Assembly (NCBI GenBank): GCA_029168955.1
Contig: JAPDOI010000171.1
Span: 434,001-498,000 of the forward strand
Direction: 5' to 3'
Length of the DNA: 64,000 nt
Origin: Aplectana chamaeleonis
Taxonomy: Eukaryota > Nematoda > Chromadorea > Rhabditida > Cosmocercidae
In this document: piece by piece, positions 43,415 through 54,500 of the stretch
How positions within the stretch are numbered: position 1 is the first letter of the stretch
Layout of the letters: each line of letters begins with the position of its first letter
Position numbers and translations under genes: made by a program
Notes under the pieces: model-generated
Database searches by the model: none
What the model saw: the letters and a program-made list of their open reading frames with translations, nothing else
Told to the model about the DNA's origin: nothing

Positions 43415-44155
43415 TGTCCGCAGCTACACAACGCGCACTGGAGTGGACGCGCACGCAATATTAATTAAAAAATGTATTTTATTACAGAACGGGGCGGAGA
43501 AAATGATTGAAACTGGAGCAAATGGAAGCAGGCAGAACTAGGATTCTTTCAATGTATACAGTATAGAAATTTAATGTAAACAAACTAAGTTGGAGCGGAG
43601 TGAATTTTTCGGACGTGATAAGGTTCATTCAAATGAACCTAGTTGATTAAAAACACCCACAAACATGAGAACTAAGAGCATTGAGAGAAAGAGGAGAATC
43701 TGGCTAACATTTTAATAGCAATAGGTTTCATATTCAATGTGATTTAAGGACCTTAAAACTTGTCCCGGTTTTGTCCCGGTTTTCGGGGTAAAACCGGGAC
43801 GAGATTTAAGGTGCTTAAATCACATTAAAAACCGGTCCTATTGATGCTAAAATGTTTGCCAGATTCTCCTCTTTCTAACAATACCCTTTGCTCTCAGTTT
43901 AATGCTAGTTTTGATCAACTAGGTTCGTTTGAATGAACCTTGTCACGGCTAAATATTTACACCCGCTCTAACTTTGTTTATTTACATTAAATTTCTAAAA
44001 TGGGTACATCCAGAATAGACAACTTTCATCATCTTCCATTTCCTTTGGTTTCAATCCTTTTCTCCTCCCTGGTCTGTAATAAAATACATTTTTATTAGTA
44101 TTGAGTGCGCGTCCATTCCCGTGTGCGCTGTGTAGCTGCGTACTGACACCGTATC
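43415..44155. mobile_element. 740-bp foldback inside hAT-like element 2
   Basis: Arms of about 360 bases around a centre at about 43790: GTCCCGGTTTTCGGGGTAAA region, TGATTTAAGG/CTTAAATCA, AGAGGAGAATCTGGC opposite GCCAGATTCTCCTCT, GGTTCATTCAAATGAACCTAG opposite CTAGGTTCGTTTGAATGAACC, GTATTTTATTACAGA opposite TCTGTAATAAAATAC, and TGCGCGTCC words outside. No protein frame accepted. Confidence 0.75.
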
Positions 44156-44707
44156 ACACGGCAAGCCGATTTTTTTAAGGGATAGCGGCATTCTAGGAGG
44201 CTAAAACTGGGGTTTTCTACTCCCTACGAATCACATGAATCCTAACATTGTTCCACAACACAAAATAGTTCTGATTTCCACATCAGAACAATCAAACACA
44301 GATTAACTAATCCGTTCATAGGTTTATGAAAGCATTCGACAGGAAACATTAATTATTGCAATAGTAGTAGTTCCGTTGTTGGTAATTGTTCAATTGTTTT
44401 GTATTGAAAAATGTTTCATCTTTTGTAATAACTTACCGTCTTACTAACAAATTTTCCTCATGGGGTTGTTTTGAAGTTCAGAAATTACACTACCCTTTTT
44501 GTGGCCATTTTCGGAATTTTCTCTATTCAGTGCTTTTTTTATATTCTTGTTTATCAAAATCAGGAAGTCAAGATCATGGCTGTTGAACTATTCCGAAAAA
44601 CAGCCGATTTCGATTTCCCATAAGGGGGTGCTTAAAAATTACCGAGCTAAGGGGGGTGCATATTCAGAATCGCCATGCCGGGACGTGTGCCCAGCCCTGG
44701 TCGCAAC

Positions 44708-45483
44708 CCTGCTCAACCCTGATTGCACCGCAGTTCAAGTTCATAGTAAAAGTCTCAAAATGTGCCCAGCGATACAATTTTGTCAGGAATCGCCACTGCT
44801 ACAAGGCTAGAATCCCTATTATTTTGATTGCGCATATTATTCTCTCCTCAAGAAAGCACAATCCTGTCATCATTTGAAGCATTTTGATTACGATGCCTTG
44901 TTTTCCAAGTAAGAAACGTGTAATTGCGAAAATAAGACGTTTTGAAAGACAAAATTTTTTGGTTTTTTTTTCGGAATTTTTTGCTTTCAAAACCGAAGAT
45001 TTTTCGTTTTTCGGTTTCAATGTTTTTCGCACGTGCTTGCTCAGCACCCCCGAATAACCCTCTGGGAGAGGTTTGAATAACTGAAAACATTTTTCTTAAA
45101 TTCTTTCATAATTCGCGGAATTGATATAAGTAAGTAAATGCTCAATCAACAGTCGGTACAAGAGATAGAGGTTATTGCTCTGCTCAAAGTGCTCAAAATG
45201 TGTTTTCATCCAAATTCTGCCCCGGGCAGTTGATTTGGGCGCTGGTCCATTTCCAGGTTTTTGAAGGATTACTATGCGTCTTGGAGAGTACAATGGGTAC
45301 GGGATTCAGTGTTTTTCTACGCCTCTCGGCGAGGTAAAGGTACCTATGAGGCAATTTTTGAAGTGTTCTTAAAAGTTCAGATTCCGCTCAAAATTAGTAT
45401 GTGAGGACAATTATGGTGCTGAATACGAATCTGGAATTCGTTTGTCGATATTCCTGAGTCTACCGTAGATTATGGTTGGTTAG
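44708..45483. other. Spacer with part of a dispersed repeat
   Basis: 45300-45480 is related to 16115-16510 (see that entry). The rest shows no supported feature. Confidence 0.4.
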
Positions 45484-45657
45484 ATGTCATTTAACTGGCA
45501 AGGCGTACCTGAATACTTCGAAAGTCGACAAAGATGGAGAGAGCAGCTTGCGCTCGCACCGGCACGCGATGAACATGACCAGTGTTGCTTCCGTAGGAGA
45601 AAGTCCGTGCCATATCAGGGCTTGTTTTACTTCCGCAGTTGCGAACAACTGTCGTAG
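45484..45657 (+). CDS. Small ORF, 57 residues, unknown
   Basis: ATG-initiated frame beginning MSFNWQGVPEYFESRQRWRE and including DQCCFRRRKSVPYQG, ending at TAG. The ATG directly follows GGTTGGTTAG, which could be a splice acceptor. Composition (Trp, Tyr, Arg, Cys-rich) is more protein-like than the longer overlapping frame at 45476-45913. No homologue recognised; chance remains likely. Confidence 0.2.
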   Translation: MSFNWQGVPEYFESRQRWREQLALAPARDEHDQCCFRRRKSVPYQGLFYFRSCEQLS

Positions 45658-45794
45658 CAGTACAAATCCGTTCTGGGACTACAACATCTCCTTTCGACTT
45701 TCCACCATGCGATTGCTTATGATTGTCCGCAACTGCGCGAGTGAAGAAAACTTCGAAATTCAGCGTGCACTCTGTTCTGGGATATCATGGTTCT

Positions 45795-45880
45795 ATAGTG
45801 TGCGCGTGCGCCCGTACGTTGCTTCCTTCTCCACCTCGTTCTTCACTATCTATTCCCTTTTCCGCACACGGACGCTGAAG
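45795..45880. repeat. GCGTGCG...TCCGCACACG dispersed repeat, copy 3
   Basis: GTGTGCGCGTGCGCCCGTACG, C/T-rich middle, TTCCGCACACGGACG. Third copy of the family at 33535 and 37796. Confidence 0.5.
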
Positions 45881-46142
45881 AACCAAGTGTTTTTCACATT
45901 GAAATGGAGGTAATGGTTAACCCAGGACCGATCGCCGTGCGGGCGCATTCTGCCGAGGACCAAGAGACTACCGCTGTGCACATAGACACCCAGAGAGGCA
46001 GAGTACACCTTCATGACGAACTGTACCATATGGACTGCACATGCCCATTGTTTTCAAGACCTCTGTTCATATCCTCATCTGTGAGTTGTGCTTTGTGATG
46101 TGCTGTTGCTTGTTTTTTTTTGTCGCAGTGAGTTTATGTGTG

Positions 46143-46300
<158 letters not shown>

Positions 46301-46426
46301 CTGGATAAATAAAGCTTGAAGCTTACGTGAGTTGTCATCAGCTTTATCTCATGTTTCAGAAATTTTGTGTGGCGGTAAGCTCAAGTAACCCTGACTTCCA
46401 TAGTATCTTCTTTCTTCCTGTGTCAG

Positions 46427-46530
46427 GTTGGCCTTGGATATGGGCGGCCAACAAAGCAGTGCTAAAAGCGATGGAAGTGCAAGTTCAATCAGGCATGGAG
46501 CTGCTGGTGACTGCTCATTGTTCAACACTG
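46427..46530 (+). CDS. Candidate first coding exon, N-myristoylation-type start
   Basis: Acceptor CTTCCTGTGTCAG at 46414-46426, a 13-base leader, ATG at 46440, and a consensus donor ACTG|GTAAGTAC at 46530/46531. The 30 codons begin MGGQQSSAKSDGSASSIRHG; Gly2 with Ser6 is a classic N-myristoylation pattern. An acceptor directly ahead of a short leader is what a spliced-leader trans-splice site looks like in nematodes. The start and the RHG...C..F spacing recall the short isoform of Abl-type tyrosine kinases, but 30 residues are too few to say. Ends in phase 1. Confidence 0.5.
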
Positions 46531-46927
46531 GTAAGTACTTGCAGCATAATATTACAACCTCTCTTGTATATATCGTGACACGAAGAGAATAAAATAGCTG
46601 AAGTTTCAAGGACAAATGCTAAAAGGTCTCACAGGTAATGGTTTCCAATCGTCTGTCCCACATTTGAGCTCAGTTGGAAACATTCCTTCATGAGTCGCAA
46701 CATTACCCTTCCTGGGCTTGAAGTTCCTGGTTTGACGCTCATGGTTTCACATTGCGACTCTATTCATACTCCTCAACGTCAGCGCTTCACACGCGGGTGC
46801 GGCATTGGAGTGCAAATGGTTTCTACGTGCTTGACGCGCCACGTGCGGGTGTGGCGTCAGGCCATTCATACTCCAACGCCCAGCTTGAAAGTGACGTGCT
46901 GGCTTTGAGAAGTATGACTCGCCTTAG

Positions 46928-47062
46928 GGGTCGTTTATACTTTCGCCACCGAGCGGCGCGGCAGAGTGCATTTCTGTAGTATTGATCACGCGGTGCGGCA
47001 CGATCAATATTATAGTGTTGCACTTCGCCGCGCCGCTCGGCGGCGGAAGTATAAATGACACG
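46928..47062. mobile_element. 135-bp hairpin MITE, PIF/Harbinger-like
   Basis: Almost entirely self-complementary: GGGGTCGTTTATACTTTCGC at the left, the complement of CGTGTCATTTATACTTCCGC at the right, with TATTGATC/GATCAATA near a short loop. TTA on both sides (46925-46927, 47063-47065) fits the 3-bp TWA duplication. Confidence 0.7.
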
Positions 47063-47330
47063 TTAGAGAGACGCGGTGTCGCAAGCGTGCTCAGCATTTA
47101 TCGGGAATAGCCTGCGGGGCTGCTCTCGAAGCCTAGTGCGTGACGCGTGCAACTAAAAAAACAAGTGGAAATCCAGATACCAATAACGAAATCGCTTCCA
47201 GTCCATATGGTCGAATACACCTTGCTTGCTTGAAGCATAGCTCACTGTATAGCTCGCATCTGCAGGCGTAGTAGTCCTTTTAGAAGTGCGCTCTTTAGAA
47301 ACCTCCACCACACCACAGTAGGAAAGGGTA

Positions 47331-47468
47331 AGGCCCTAGTTATACATCGGCGATTCGGTGCCGCTGGTTTTCGCGGGACGTCTGCGATTGGTCAGATTTC
47401 GAAATTGACCAATAGCAGCCATGCCGCGGAAGCCAACGGCGGCGAAACGCTGGTGTATAAGTAGGGCC
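47331..47468. mobile_element. 138-bp hairpin MITE
   Basis: AGGCCCTAGTTATACATCGG at the left and the complement GAGGCCCTACTTATACACCA at the right, with GATTGGTCAGATTTCG opposite CGAAATTGACCAATAG at the centre. Flanks TAA/TCA only partly match a TWA duplication. Same general design as the hairpin at 46928. Confidence 0.6.
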
Positions 47469-49278
47469 TCAATCAGGAGACGCTCTAGGAGATTTTTCAT
47501 TAGGAAATTCTCCATCTGAAACGGCATCAGTATACGGCTTCAGCAGCAGTTGCAGTTGTGTCAACCCAATCGAAGTTTAGTCATCATGGATGCTACAGGG
47601 CTATGAAACGGCTAATTCACATGGTTCCCACGCGTGCTGGTGCGGAGCGGAGGTTAGATACAGTGAGAGAGCGGAGGGCGGGCGGAGGCTCAGGCATCGT
47701 GCGCGCCTCGAATGATGTGAGTTACGACGTTTTATAGACGGTACGCGTTTGCCCGACGGGCGGGTGGACCACAGTGAGCATTTCGGGCTTTCTGTGATGA
47801 ACCGTGCTGGAACTCGACCTTTTGGTTTTTCTGGCGAATTTTTGTCGACAAGGGCTCTTTTGAGTCGGGGACACAGTAGATACTGTGAAAAGCGATTTTG
47901 TGGCATCTCGTTTCCAACCAATTATCGCCCTATAGAATCAGCGCGTCTGGTTAGAGGGAGACAACGGGGACATCAGGGTGGTCTTGCCTGCGTCCCTGCA
48001 ACCCTGATATCGTATCTGCAGATGCGAATGAGAAGCGAGCTAGAAAAAGGCATTCGACGCTATTTTCGAATGTATGGATAAAATAAATCGATGACTAACA
48101 TTAGACACGCCTCTCTAGAAATAATTTATGAACAATTCGGATGAACCCTTTTGAAAACCTCTGATTAAATCGATCTCTCACACTTAGCCTTTTACAAAAC
48201 TGTCGGAAAAAATAAATGAGCTCAGAAACGCCTTTGTTAAAATTATCGACTGCGTGGAGAAAATTGAGTATAGCTCAAAATTTTCCAATGGTCGGAACAT
48301 TTGGGGACATGTTTTCCTTTCGGTTCGAATGGATCTTGGGAAATTCATTTCAAAATCTCCGGGAATTCATTTTTAAATTCCAGAGGTTGGATTTTCGAAT
48401 AGTTTTGAACCAGAAAAGAAAATATTTGGCTTTTCTCTGGTTCCAGTGCTTGCGGTTCGCCGGATGAATCGCTTATGCGAATGAATCAAAGGTAGATTTT
48501 CTTAGAGCGCTTTGAATGTCCAGAATGAAATCAAAACTTTAATGTATCGATTATCCAGAAAATTATGAATTACATTTGTCGAATGGATTGAATATTCGAT
48601 TAATTATCTGATTTGGCAACCATCTGAAGCGACTCCGACATTCGGACGGTTCAACTACCGGGGAGAATCCGTTGAACTAATGTCCACACTGGAAATCAGC
48701 AGAATTTCCCCGTTAGTTCAACGGAAATTGCTCGGTAGTTGATGCGGATTTCCACTAAAGTTGAACAGAAGTGCTGATTGGAGGGAAATTCAAATAATTT
48801 CTGCATGGATATTTCTACACGTTTTAGCTAGTTTCTCCTTACGGTTGAACGTTATCTCTATATACCTGAGCTCACCTGGCCCTTAACCAGGTGTGCATTT
48901 TCTAGGTTTTCCAAAAATCGATTAAAGGGCAAATGCTCTGCATCTTGCCTGCTCAGACGATAGAGCACCCGTGTTGGTGCAGGAGCAGGCAAGGGCAGGC
49001 ATTCGCACCCCCACTCAACTCGAAGGCAGAGCCCGAGGAGTTAACACTTGACAATGAAGTGAATCGGTCTAAGCCCACCTCGAGACGGCTCGTATGTGCC
49101 GCTGGTTTGATTTTGGCGTTCAACATTGCGTCGGAGCCGTCGTCTGTCGGCACTGCGCACGCGACGCAACACGCAGCGCGGCGATAAGCCCAGCAGTTCA
49201 ACGAATCGTTCTCATCAGTTCAACTCCTCGACAAAATAGCCTCAGTTGTTCAACTCGAACGTCGTTTTCCCCCAATGT
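47469..49278. other. Spacer with short direct repeats
   Basis: 48640-48780 and 49190-49260 are rich in GTTCAAC/GTTGAAC words. A frame at 48933-49187 (KAEPEELTLDNEVNRSKPTS) looks mildly protein-like and is preceded by CTTGCCTGCTCAG, a possible acceptor, but no more can be said. Otherwise nothing supported. Confidence 0.35.
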
Positions 49279-49317
49279 TCTTCTTCTTCTTCTTTGCAGC
49301 CACAGAGAGGGGTTCTG

Positions 49318-51040
49318 TCATAGGTTCAGAAACTCGGCCACTAGCACTGGGTTCGTCCACAGATCCATTGTCGTCAATGTAGTCGGTCTTTTCGGGCAAT
49401 TGAACAGGTGCGCAGTAGTATGCCCTTGACTACCGCAATCAGGACACTCGTCAGGTTTGCTGTTGTCAATCCTATGCAAGTATGACATAAGCATGGGGGA
49501 GTGTCCACAGCGTAACGATGCAAGGGTGCACGTGGCACGCCTGCCAAGTTCCATCTCTGTCTCGGAGACCTTTGGAGGTGCGACCCCCAGGATGGGGTTT
49601 ATGGCAACTCTGCTCAAGTGTTCGTTCACGAATCGGGTATGCTCCGCGCGCAAGAGACGGAGGCGTTCTTGTTGTGCTTCAGTCCATCTCTGCACATCTA
49701 CTTTCGACGGAGCATCAGCGAAAGGCTTTCTGATACATCTCTCTCACCGGGTTTAGTACTCTTCGCGAAGGATGATTCGGCTGCTTCACGATGTTAATGT
49801 ACATTTGTTGCGCCTGGAGTTGGCAGTGGTCTCTGACTGGCAATATGCGAGCTTCGGCACGTAAAGTGCTCTATTGGAGAGCTTTGGAACAGCCTGTTGC
49901 AATTCGCAGAGCACAATTTTGGACGCGCTGCAGCTTGGACCAAGAGGTGTCCGACACGATGTGCTGCCAGACTGGCGCAGCATACTCCAAGGCGGGTTGC
50001 ACAATAGCCTTATACGTGGTCAGGATCGTTTCTTTATTGCATCCCCAGGACGTTCCACCGAGAGCACGCAGGACGTTGAGTCTTGTTTTCACTGTGGCTT
50101 GCTTCTGCTCAGTGTTCCTATGAAATTTCAACGAAGGATCCAACACGAGTCCAAGCAGCTTGGGGAATCGGGTGGCCTGCAATTGAGTTTCGTCCCATTT
50201 CACCATAGGATGGGCACTGTGCTCTGCATTATCAGTGGAAAAGACGGTGACGGACGATTTGGAGGCAGAGACTGTGAGCATTTTGCGATCGAAGAAACAT
50301 TTCAACTCGATCAAGTAGTCATTGATCTTACTGGTGGCTACCTTAATGTCGCGATCTCGGCACAGAATAGTAATATCATCCGCGTATGCAACGACCTTGA
50401 TGTCTTGAGGGGAACGGGCAGATCTTCTAGATATAAACTGAAAAGTGCAGGCGATAAAACTCCTCCTTGAGGACACCAGCGGCGATGGGGATGCTATTGG
50501 AAACATGTCCCTGGAATAGCACATTTGCCCGACGTCCTTTAGTGAAGGCAGCTATCCACCGCTTCTGCCATGGCTTGATGGTAGACTTCAACAGACTCTC
50601 TGATAGTAGGCCTAGATTGACAGTGTCAAATGCCTTTGTTAAGTCGAGGGCCACACCAACAGTACGTTGGGGTTTAATGGCATTGAAGCCGTCCAGCACA
50701 TAGCTCACAATTTCCAACAAGGCCTTAGTGGTGGAATGTAATTTACGGAAACCATGTTGGTGCTGCTGTTGGCTGTTATGCTCGGCAAGCTCCTCCACAA
50801 CCAGTTTTTCGGCAATTTTGGCGATGGGTGAGAGCAGACTGATCGGCCGGTACCCTTTAGCCGTGGATGGTGACTTTCCCGGCTTCGGCAGTGGAATAAC
50901 ACGAGCCACTTTCCAATTTTGGGGTAAAATACATGTACGAAACGATGTATTTATGACGTCAGCAATAAAGGGCAGTAGTTCACTGGGCAGTCTCTTCATG
51001 ACTGCAGGGCTCAAACCGTCTGGCCCTAATGCCTTCGAGT
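49318..51040 (-). pseudogene. LINE-A copy 3: RT and C-terminal finger
   Basis: Frames on the minus strand give SKALGPDGLSPAVMKRLPSE, GYRPISLLSPIAKIAEKLVV, HGFRKLHSTTKALLEI, VALDLTKAFDTVNLGLL (all in 51113-50427), then DIKVVAYADDITILCRDRD (50524-49871) and CPDCGSQGHTTAHLFNCP to VAEFLNL (49695-49318). Two frameshifts (about 50440 and 49870-49700) break an otherwise complete RT. Confidence 0.85.
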
Positions 51041-51058
51041 TGCTCATCTGCTGCCGAG

Positions 51059-51937
51059 ATGTCGTACGTTCACGCCGTGGCAGTGTGGAGGAAAGAAGAT
51101 CACCTCTATGCAAACCGACGTCACCCCCTCCGCGAAGAGGGTTTTTGTCATGGGAGAGGTGCTGGCCGGCCGCAGCTCTCCTTCGGATTCTCCTGCCAAA
51201 GGGCCTGCGTGGAGATGAATCCTGGACCCGCTCAGAAGTACCTATGCGCCACGTGCGGCAAGGATGTTACCAGGAGACATACCAGCGTCCAGTGCTCCGG
51301 ATGCCAAAGGTGGGTGCATCTCTCCTGTTCGGGTCTCAGTTCTGTGAGGCATTATAACTCTGCTTTTCGCTGTGTTTTATGCTCTTCACCTACCAACTCT
51401 GATTCCTCTTCCTCAAATCGCCCCCTTTCCATTGTACATATCAATCTCAACGGCCTTCGTACTAAACTTTCTGAGCTCTCTCTCTTCGCACGTACTTACC
51501 ATCCAGACGTGATCATGGTTCAAGAAACCAAGCTCTCTCCATCCCCTACCTATCCTCATCCTAATATCCCGGGCTACACTGCCTTCCATGCTCCAAGGTC
51601 AGCTCTTGGCGGAGGAGTTTCAACCTTTGTTTTATCCTCTCTCCCTCCCACCTCATACCAACCGCCCCCACGGATGGTCCTCTCGAGTACCTTCCAATCC
51701 ATCTCCCTCTTAAAACACCCCTTTCTCTTTTCAACATATATATTCCCCCTACCACCTCATGCCCCTCCTCCTACAATCCCATTCCTCTTCTCAAACAACT
51801 CAGCGATTATTCCCTCTCATCATCAGTTGTTTTCGCGGGCGACTTCAATGCCCACACCTTCTGCTCGTCCCTTGGTTCTGATGCTAGAGGAGAAGAAGTC
51901 GAAGAATGGGCTGAGGAGTGCGACCTGGTCATCTTAA
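51059..51937 (+). pseudogene. LINE-A copy 4: 2A-like motif, PHD finger, endonuclease start
   Basis: ATG-initiated frame of 292 codons. Unlike the other copies, an extra base puts the ATG at 51059 in frame with the finger: MSYVHAVAVWRKEDHLYANR, then ACVEMNPGPAQKYLCATCGK, the C4HC3 finger (CATC, CSGC, H, C, CVLC) and SIVHINLNGLRTKLSEL, VIMVQETKLSPSP. The endonuclease frame is lost at about 51660. Confidence 0.8.
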
Positions 51938-52670
51938 ACGATGATCAGCCCACTCGTCTCCCTGCCAACGGCCGATCTTCTAGCCCAGACATAACTCTTA
52001 TCTCGTCCAACCTTTCCAACGCTTGCTCATGGTCTACCTCAACAACATTGTCTAGTGATCATGTTCCCGTCTTTGTGCACATCGATCTCTCAAATTCTCT
52101 TGCTCCTTATTCTGGTGTTCGTCAACGTTCTTATCTCAATTTAGGCCAAGCAGACTGGTGCCTGTTCAGTGAGGTTGCGCTACGCCTAGCGGCTGATTAC
52201 CCGTGGAATGGCAATGTGCACCAGAAGGAGCATCACTTATCTGATGCAATTCGCAGGGCCATGAAGGCGGCTATCCCTGTTGGCCGAGTTAAGACGTTCT
52301 ATCCAAACGTAACCAGAGAAATTCTTGAGAAAATCAGGACTAGAGATGCCAGAAGAGCAGTTGACCATCTAGACCCTGTCGTCGCTCAGCTGGATGGTGA
52401 GATCAGAAAAGATCTCGACCAGCACAAGAAAGAACAGTGGGAAAAATTCACAGAACAGTTGAATTTCAAGACGGACAGTGGAGCTACTTGGAAGGTTCTT
52501 CGGAAACTATCGGGAAAGAGCTCGCCAGCCACCATCTCCACTATTGAGTTCGGTAATAACGTTTTCAAGTCAGGAAAGGAAGCCGCCTACTCTCTCGGTA
52601 AAAGTTTCTTTGTCACGAGTACAAGGCGAGGTCCGCAAAATAGAGTGACAGTAAAGAGGGCTGTGGCCCC
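51837..52670 (+). pseudogene. LINE-A copy 4: endonuclease end and linker
   Basis: The catalytic GDFNAHTFCS block (about 51840) and SSDHVPVFVHIDLSNS (52050), followed by the linker GRVKTFYPNVTREILEKIRT. The 250-codon open part is 52048-52800, with the last residues out of frame with the RT. Confidence 0.75.
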
Positions 52671-52678
52671 TCCCGCTC

Positions 52679-53410
52679 ATGAGCACGGCCGATGCGTTCA
52701 CTGTGGCGCAAGTAGAGAAGATTATAAAGGACATGCGGAACTCCAAAGCTGTCGGTCCGGACGGCATTTGTCCTGCTGTACTGAAGAAACTCCCGACTGA
52801 GATCCTTCCGCTCATCGTTGATATGATTAACACTTCGTTTAGCTCTTGCACTATTCCGCAAAACTGGAAGACAGCCAACGTCATCCCGTTGCCCAAGCCT
52901 GGCAAACCTCAGTCATCAGTAAAGGGATATCGTCCCATTAGCTTGATGTCACCTTTCGCCAAAGTGGCCGAAAAGCTCATTGTCAAGGATCTAGCGGAGC
53001 ACAACGAGAAGCAGTTGTTTCAACATGGGTTCAGGAGGCTACATTCCACAACTACGGCGTTGCTAGAAATTACCAGCTATGCTATCGACGGGTTCAACTT
53101 TAACAAGCCATTGAGAACTGTAGCTGTTGCGTTGGATCTCACCAACGCATTTGACACGGTTAACCTTGAGTCCTGTCAAGCAACATTCTGGAGTCGTCAA
53201 TACCATCTTGGCAGAAGCGCTGGATATCGGCCTTTATTAAAGGTCGGCGGGCAAGAGTCATGTTTCAGAACCATGTCTCCAACAGTATTCCTATGGCAGC
53301 TGGAGTCCCTCAGGGCGGAGTTCTATCGCCAGCCCTCTTCAATCTGTACCTCGGAGATATGCCTGAGCCTCCACAGGACATCAAGGTCGTCGCGTATGCC
53401 GATGACATAA
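52679..53410 (+). pseudogene. LINE-A copy 4: RT N-terminal part
   Basis: 243-codon frame: VAQVEKIIKDMRNSKAVGPD, NWKTANVIPLPKPGKPQSSV, GYRPISLMSPFAKVAEKLIV, HGFRRLHSTTTALLEI, VALDLTNAFDTVNLE. After 53170 the frame is wrong. Confidence 0.85.
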
Positions 53411-54462
53411 CAATCATGTGTCGAGATCGGGATTTACAGGTGGCCGCCAATAAGATCAACGAGTACCTGATCACACTAAAGGGCTTTTTCGACCGCAAGA
53501 TGCTAAGTATCTCTGCAGCCAAGTCGTCAGTGTCCGTTCTCACGACGGACCCATCCGAGCACAGCGCTCATCCGGATGTCGTGTGGGATGGAGACCGTTT
53601 GCCTGCTGCTCGCTTTCCAAAGCTGCTCGGTCTTGTGCTCGATCCGTCACTCAAGTTTCATAAGAATACCGAGCAGAAGCAGGCAGTCGTTAAAGCTAAG
53701 CTCAACGTTCTCAGGGCCCTGGGCGGCACTTCGTGGGGTAGCAGCAAGGAGACTATACTCACAACGTATAAGGCAATTCTGCAGCCCGCCCTGGAGTACG
53801 CCGCACCGGTGTGGCAGCATCTCGTCTCAGAATCCTGGACAAAGATGCAACGAGTACAAAATGCTGCTCTCCGTATCGCCACCGGATGTGCAAGGAGTTC
53901 CCCAATCGAGCACCTGCATGCTGAGACCCGTCTATTACCAGTGAAGGAGCACTGTCAGCTCCAGGCCCAGCAATTCCGCATTAACATTATAAAGCAACCA
54001 AATCACCCGTCGTGGAGAGTGCTAAACCCCGTGAGAGAGAGAAGTATAAGAAAGCCATTCGCCGATGCTCCAAACAAAGTCAATTTGCAAAGATGGCACG
54101 ACTCACAGCAAGAACGACTCCGTCTTTTGCGCGAGGAGCACACCAAGTTCGTACGGTGTCATCTTGTGAAGGTGGCCATAAATCCTATACTAGGAGATAT
54201 ACCGCCCCCCGTCTGCACCTCAGAGTCTCAACTCGGAAGAAGGGCGAGATGCACGCTCGCATCATTACGCTGTGGTCACTCTACAATGCTAATGTCTTAT
54301 GTCAGCAAGATTGACAGCAGCAAATCTGATGTGTGCCCGGACTGCGGTATCGTCGGCCATGATACCGCACATTTATTCAACTGTCCGGAGAGACCTACCA
54401 CGCTGACACCAATGGACCTATGGATGAATCCACTACTGGTCGCCCAGTTCCTCCGCCTATGA
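53260..54462 (+). pseudogene. LINE-A copy 4: RT core and C-terminal finger
   Basis: 400-codon uninterrupted frame: MAAGVPQGGVLSPALFNLYL, KVVAYADDITIMCRDRDLQV, LGLVLDPSLKFHKNTEQKQA, GGTSWGSSKETILTTYKAIL, and CPDCGIVGHDTAHLFNCPER near the end, closing VAQFLRL. Sequence differs from the 10154 copy at many silent and replacement sites, so the two are separate subfamily members. Confidence 0.88.
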
Positions 54463-54500
54463 CAAAACCCTCTATGTGGCTGCAAAGAAGAAGAAGAAGA

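Larger units (their letters stand above)
40809..44699. mobile_element. hAT-like element 2 (3891 bp)
   Basis: Terminal inverted repeats CAGGGCTGGGCACGCGTCCC (left) and CAGGGCTGGGCACACGTCCC (right, complement), flanked by the 8-bp duplication GTCGCAAC at 40801-40808 and 44700-44707. A subterminal AAGGGGGGTGCATATT-like word occurs near both ends in the same orientation (40836 and 44649). No transposase recognised. The interior includes a protein-like fragment (41276-41479), a 196-bp MITE (42120-42315) and a 740-bp foldback (43415-44155), so it appears to be a much-invaded non-autonomous element. Confidence 0.85.
51050..54500 (+). mobile_element. Full-length LINE-A copy 4, plus strand, nested in copy 3
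   Basis: 3451 bp, 5' end GCTGCCGAGATGTCGTACG, 3' end (AAG)n. Flanked by AGTTGCTCATCT at 51038-51049 and 54501-54512 (at least TTGCTCATCT beyond the tail ambiguity), which is part of the disrupted copy 3. All domains are present but distributed over four frames. Confidence 0.95.

Noticed and set aside
48310..48420. tRNA gene suggested by GGTTCGAATGG
   Set aside because: No A box at the right distance and no acceptor-stem pairing.
49874..50470. 198-codon plus-strand frame
   Set aside because: Antisense shadow of the LINE-A copy 3 RT.
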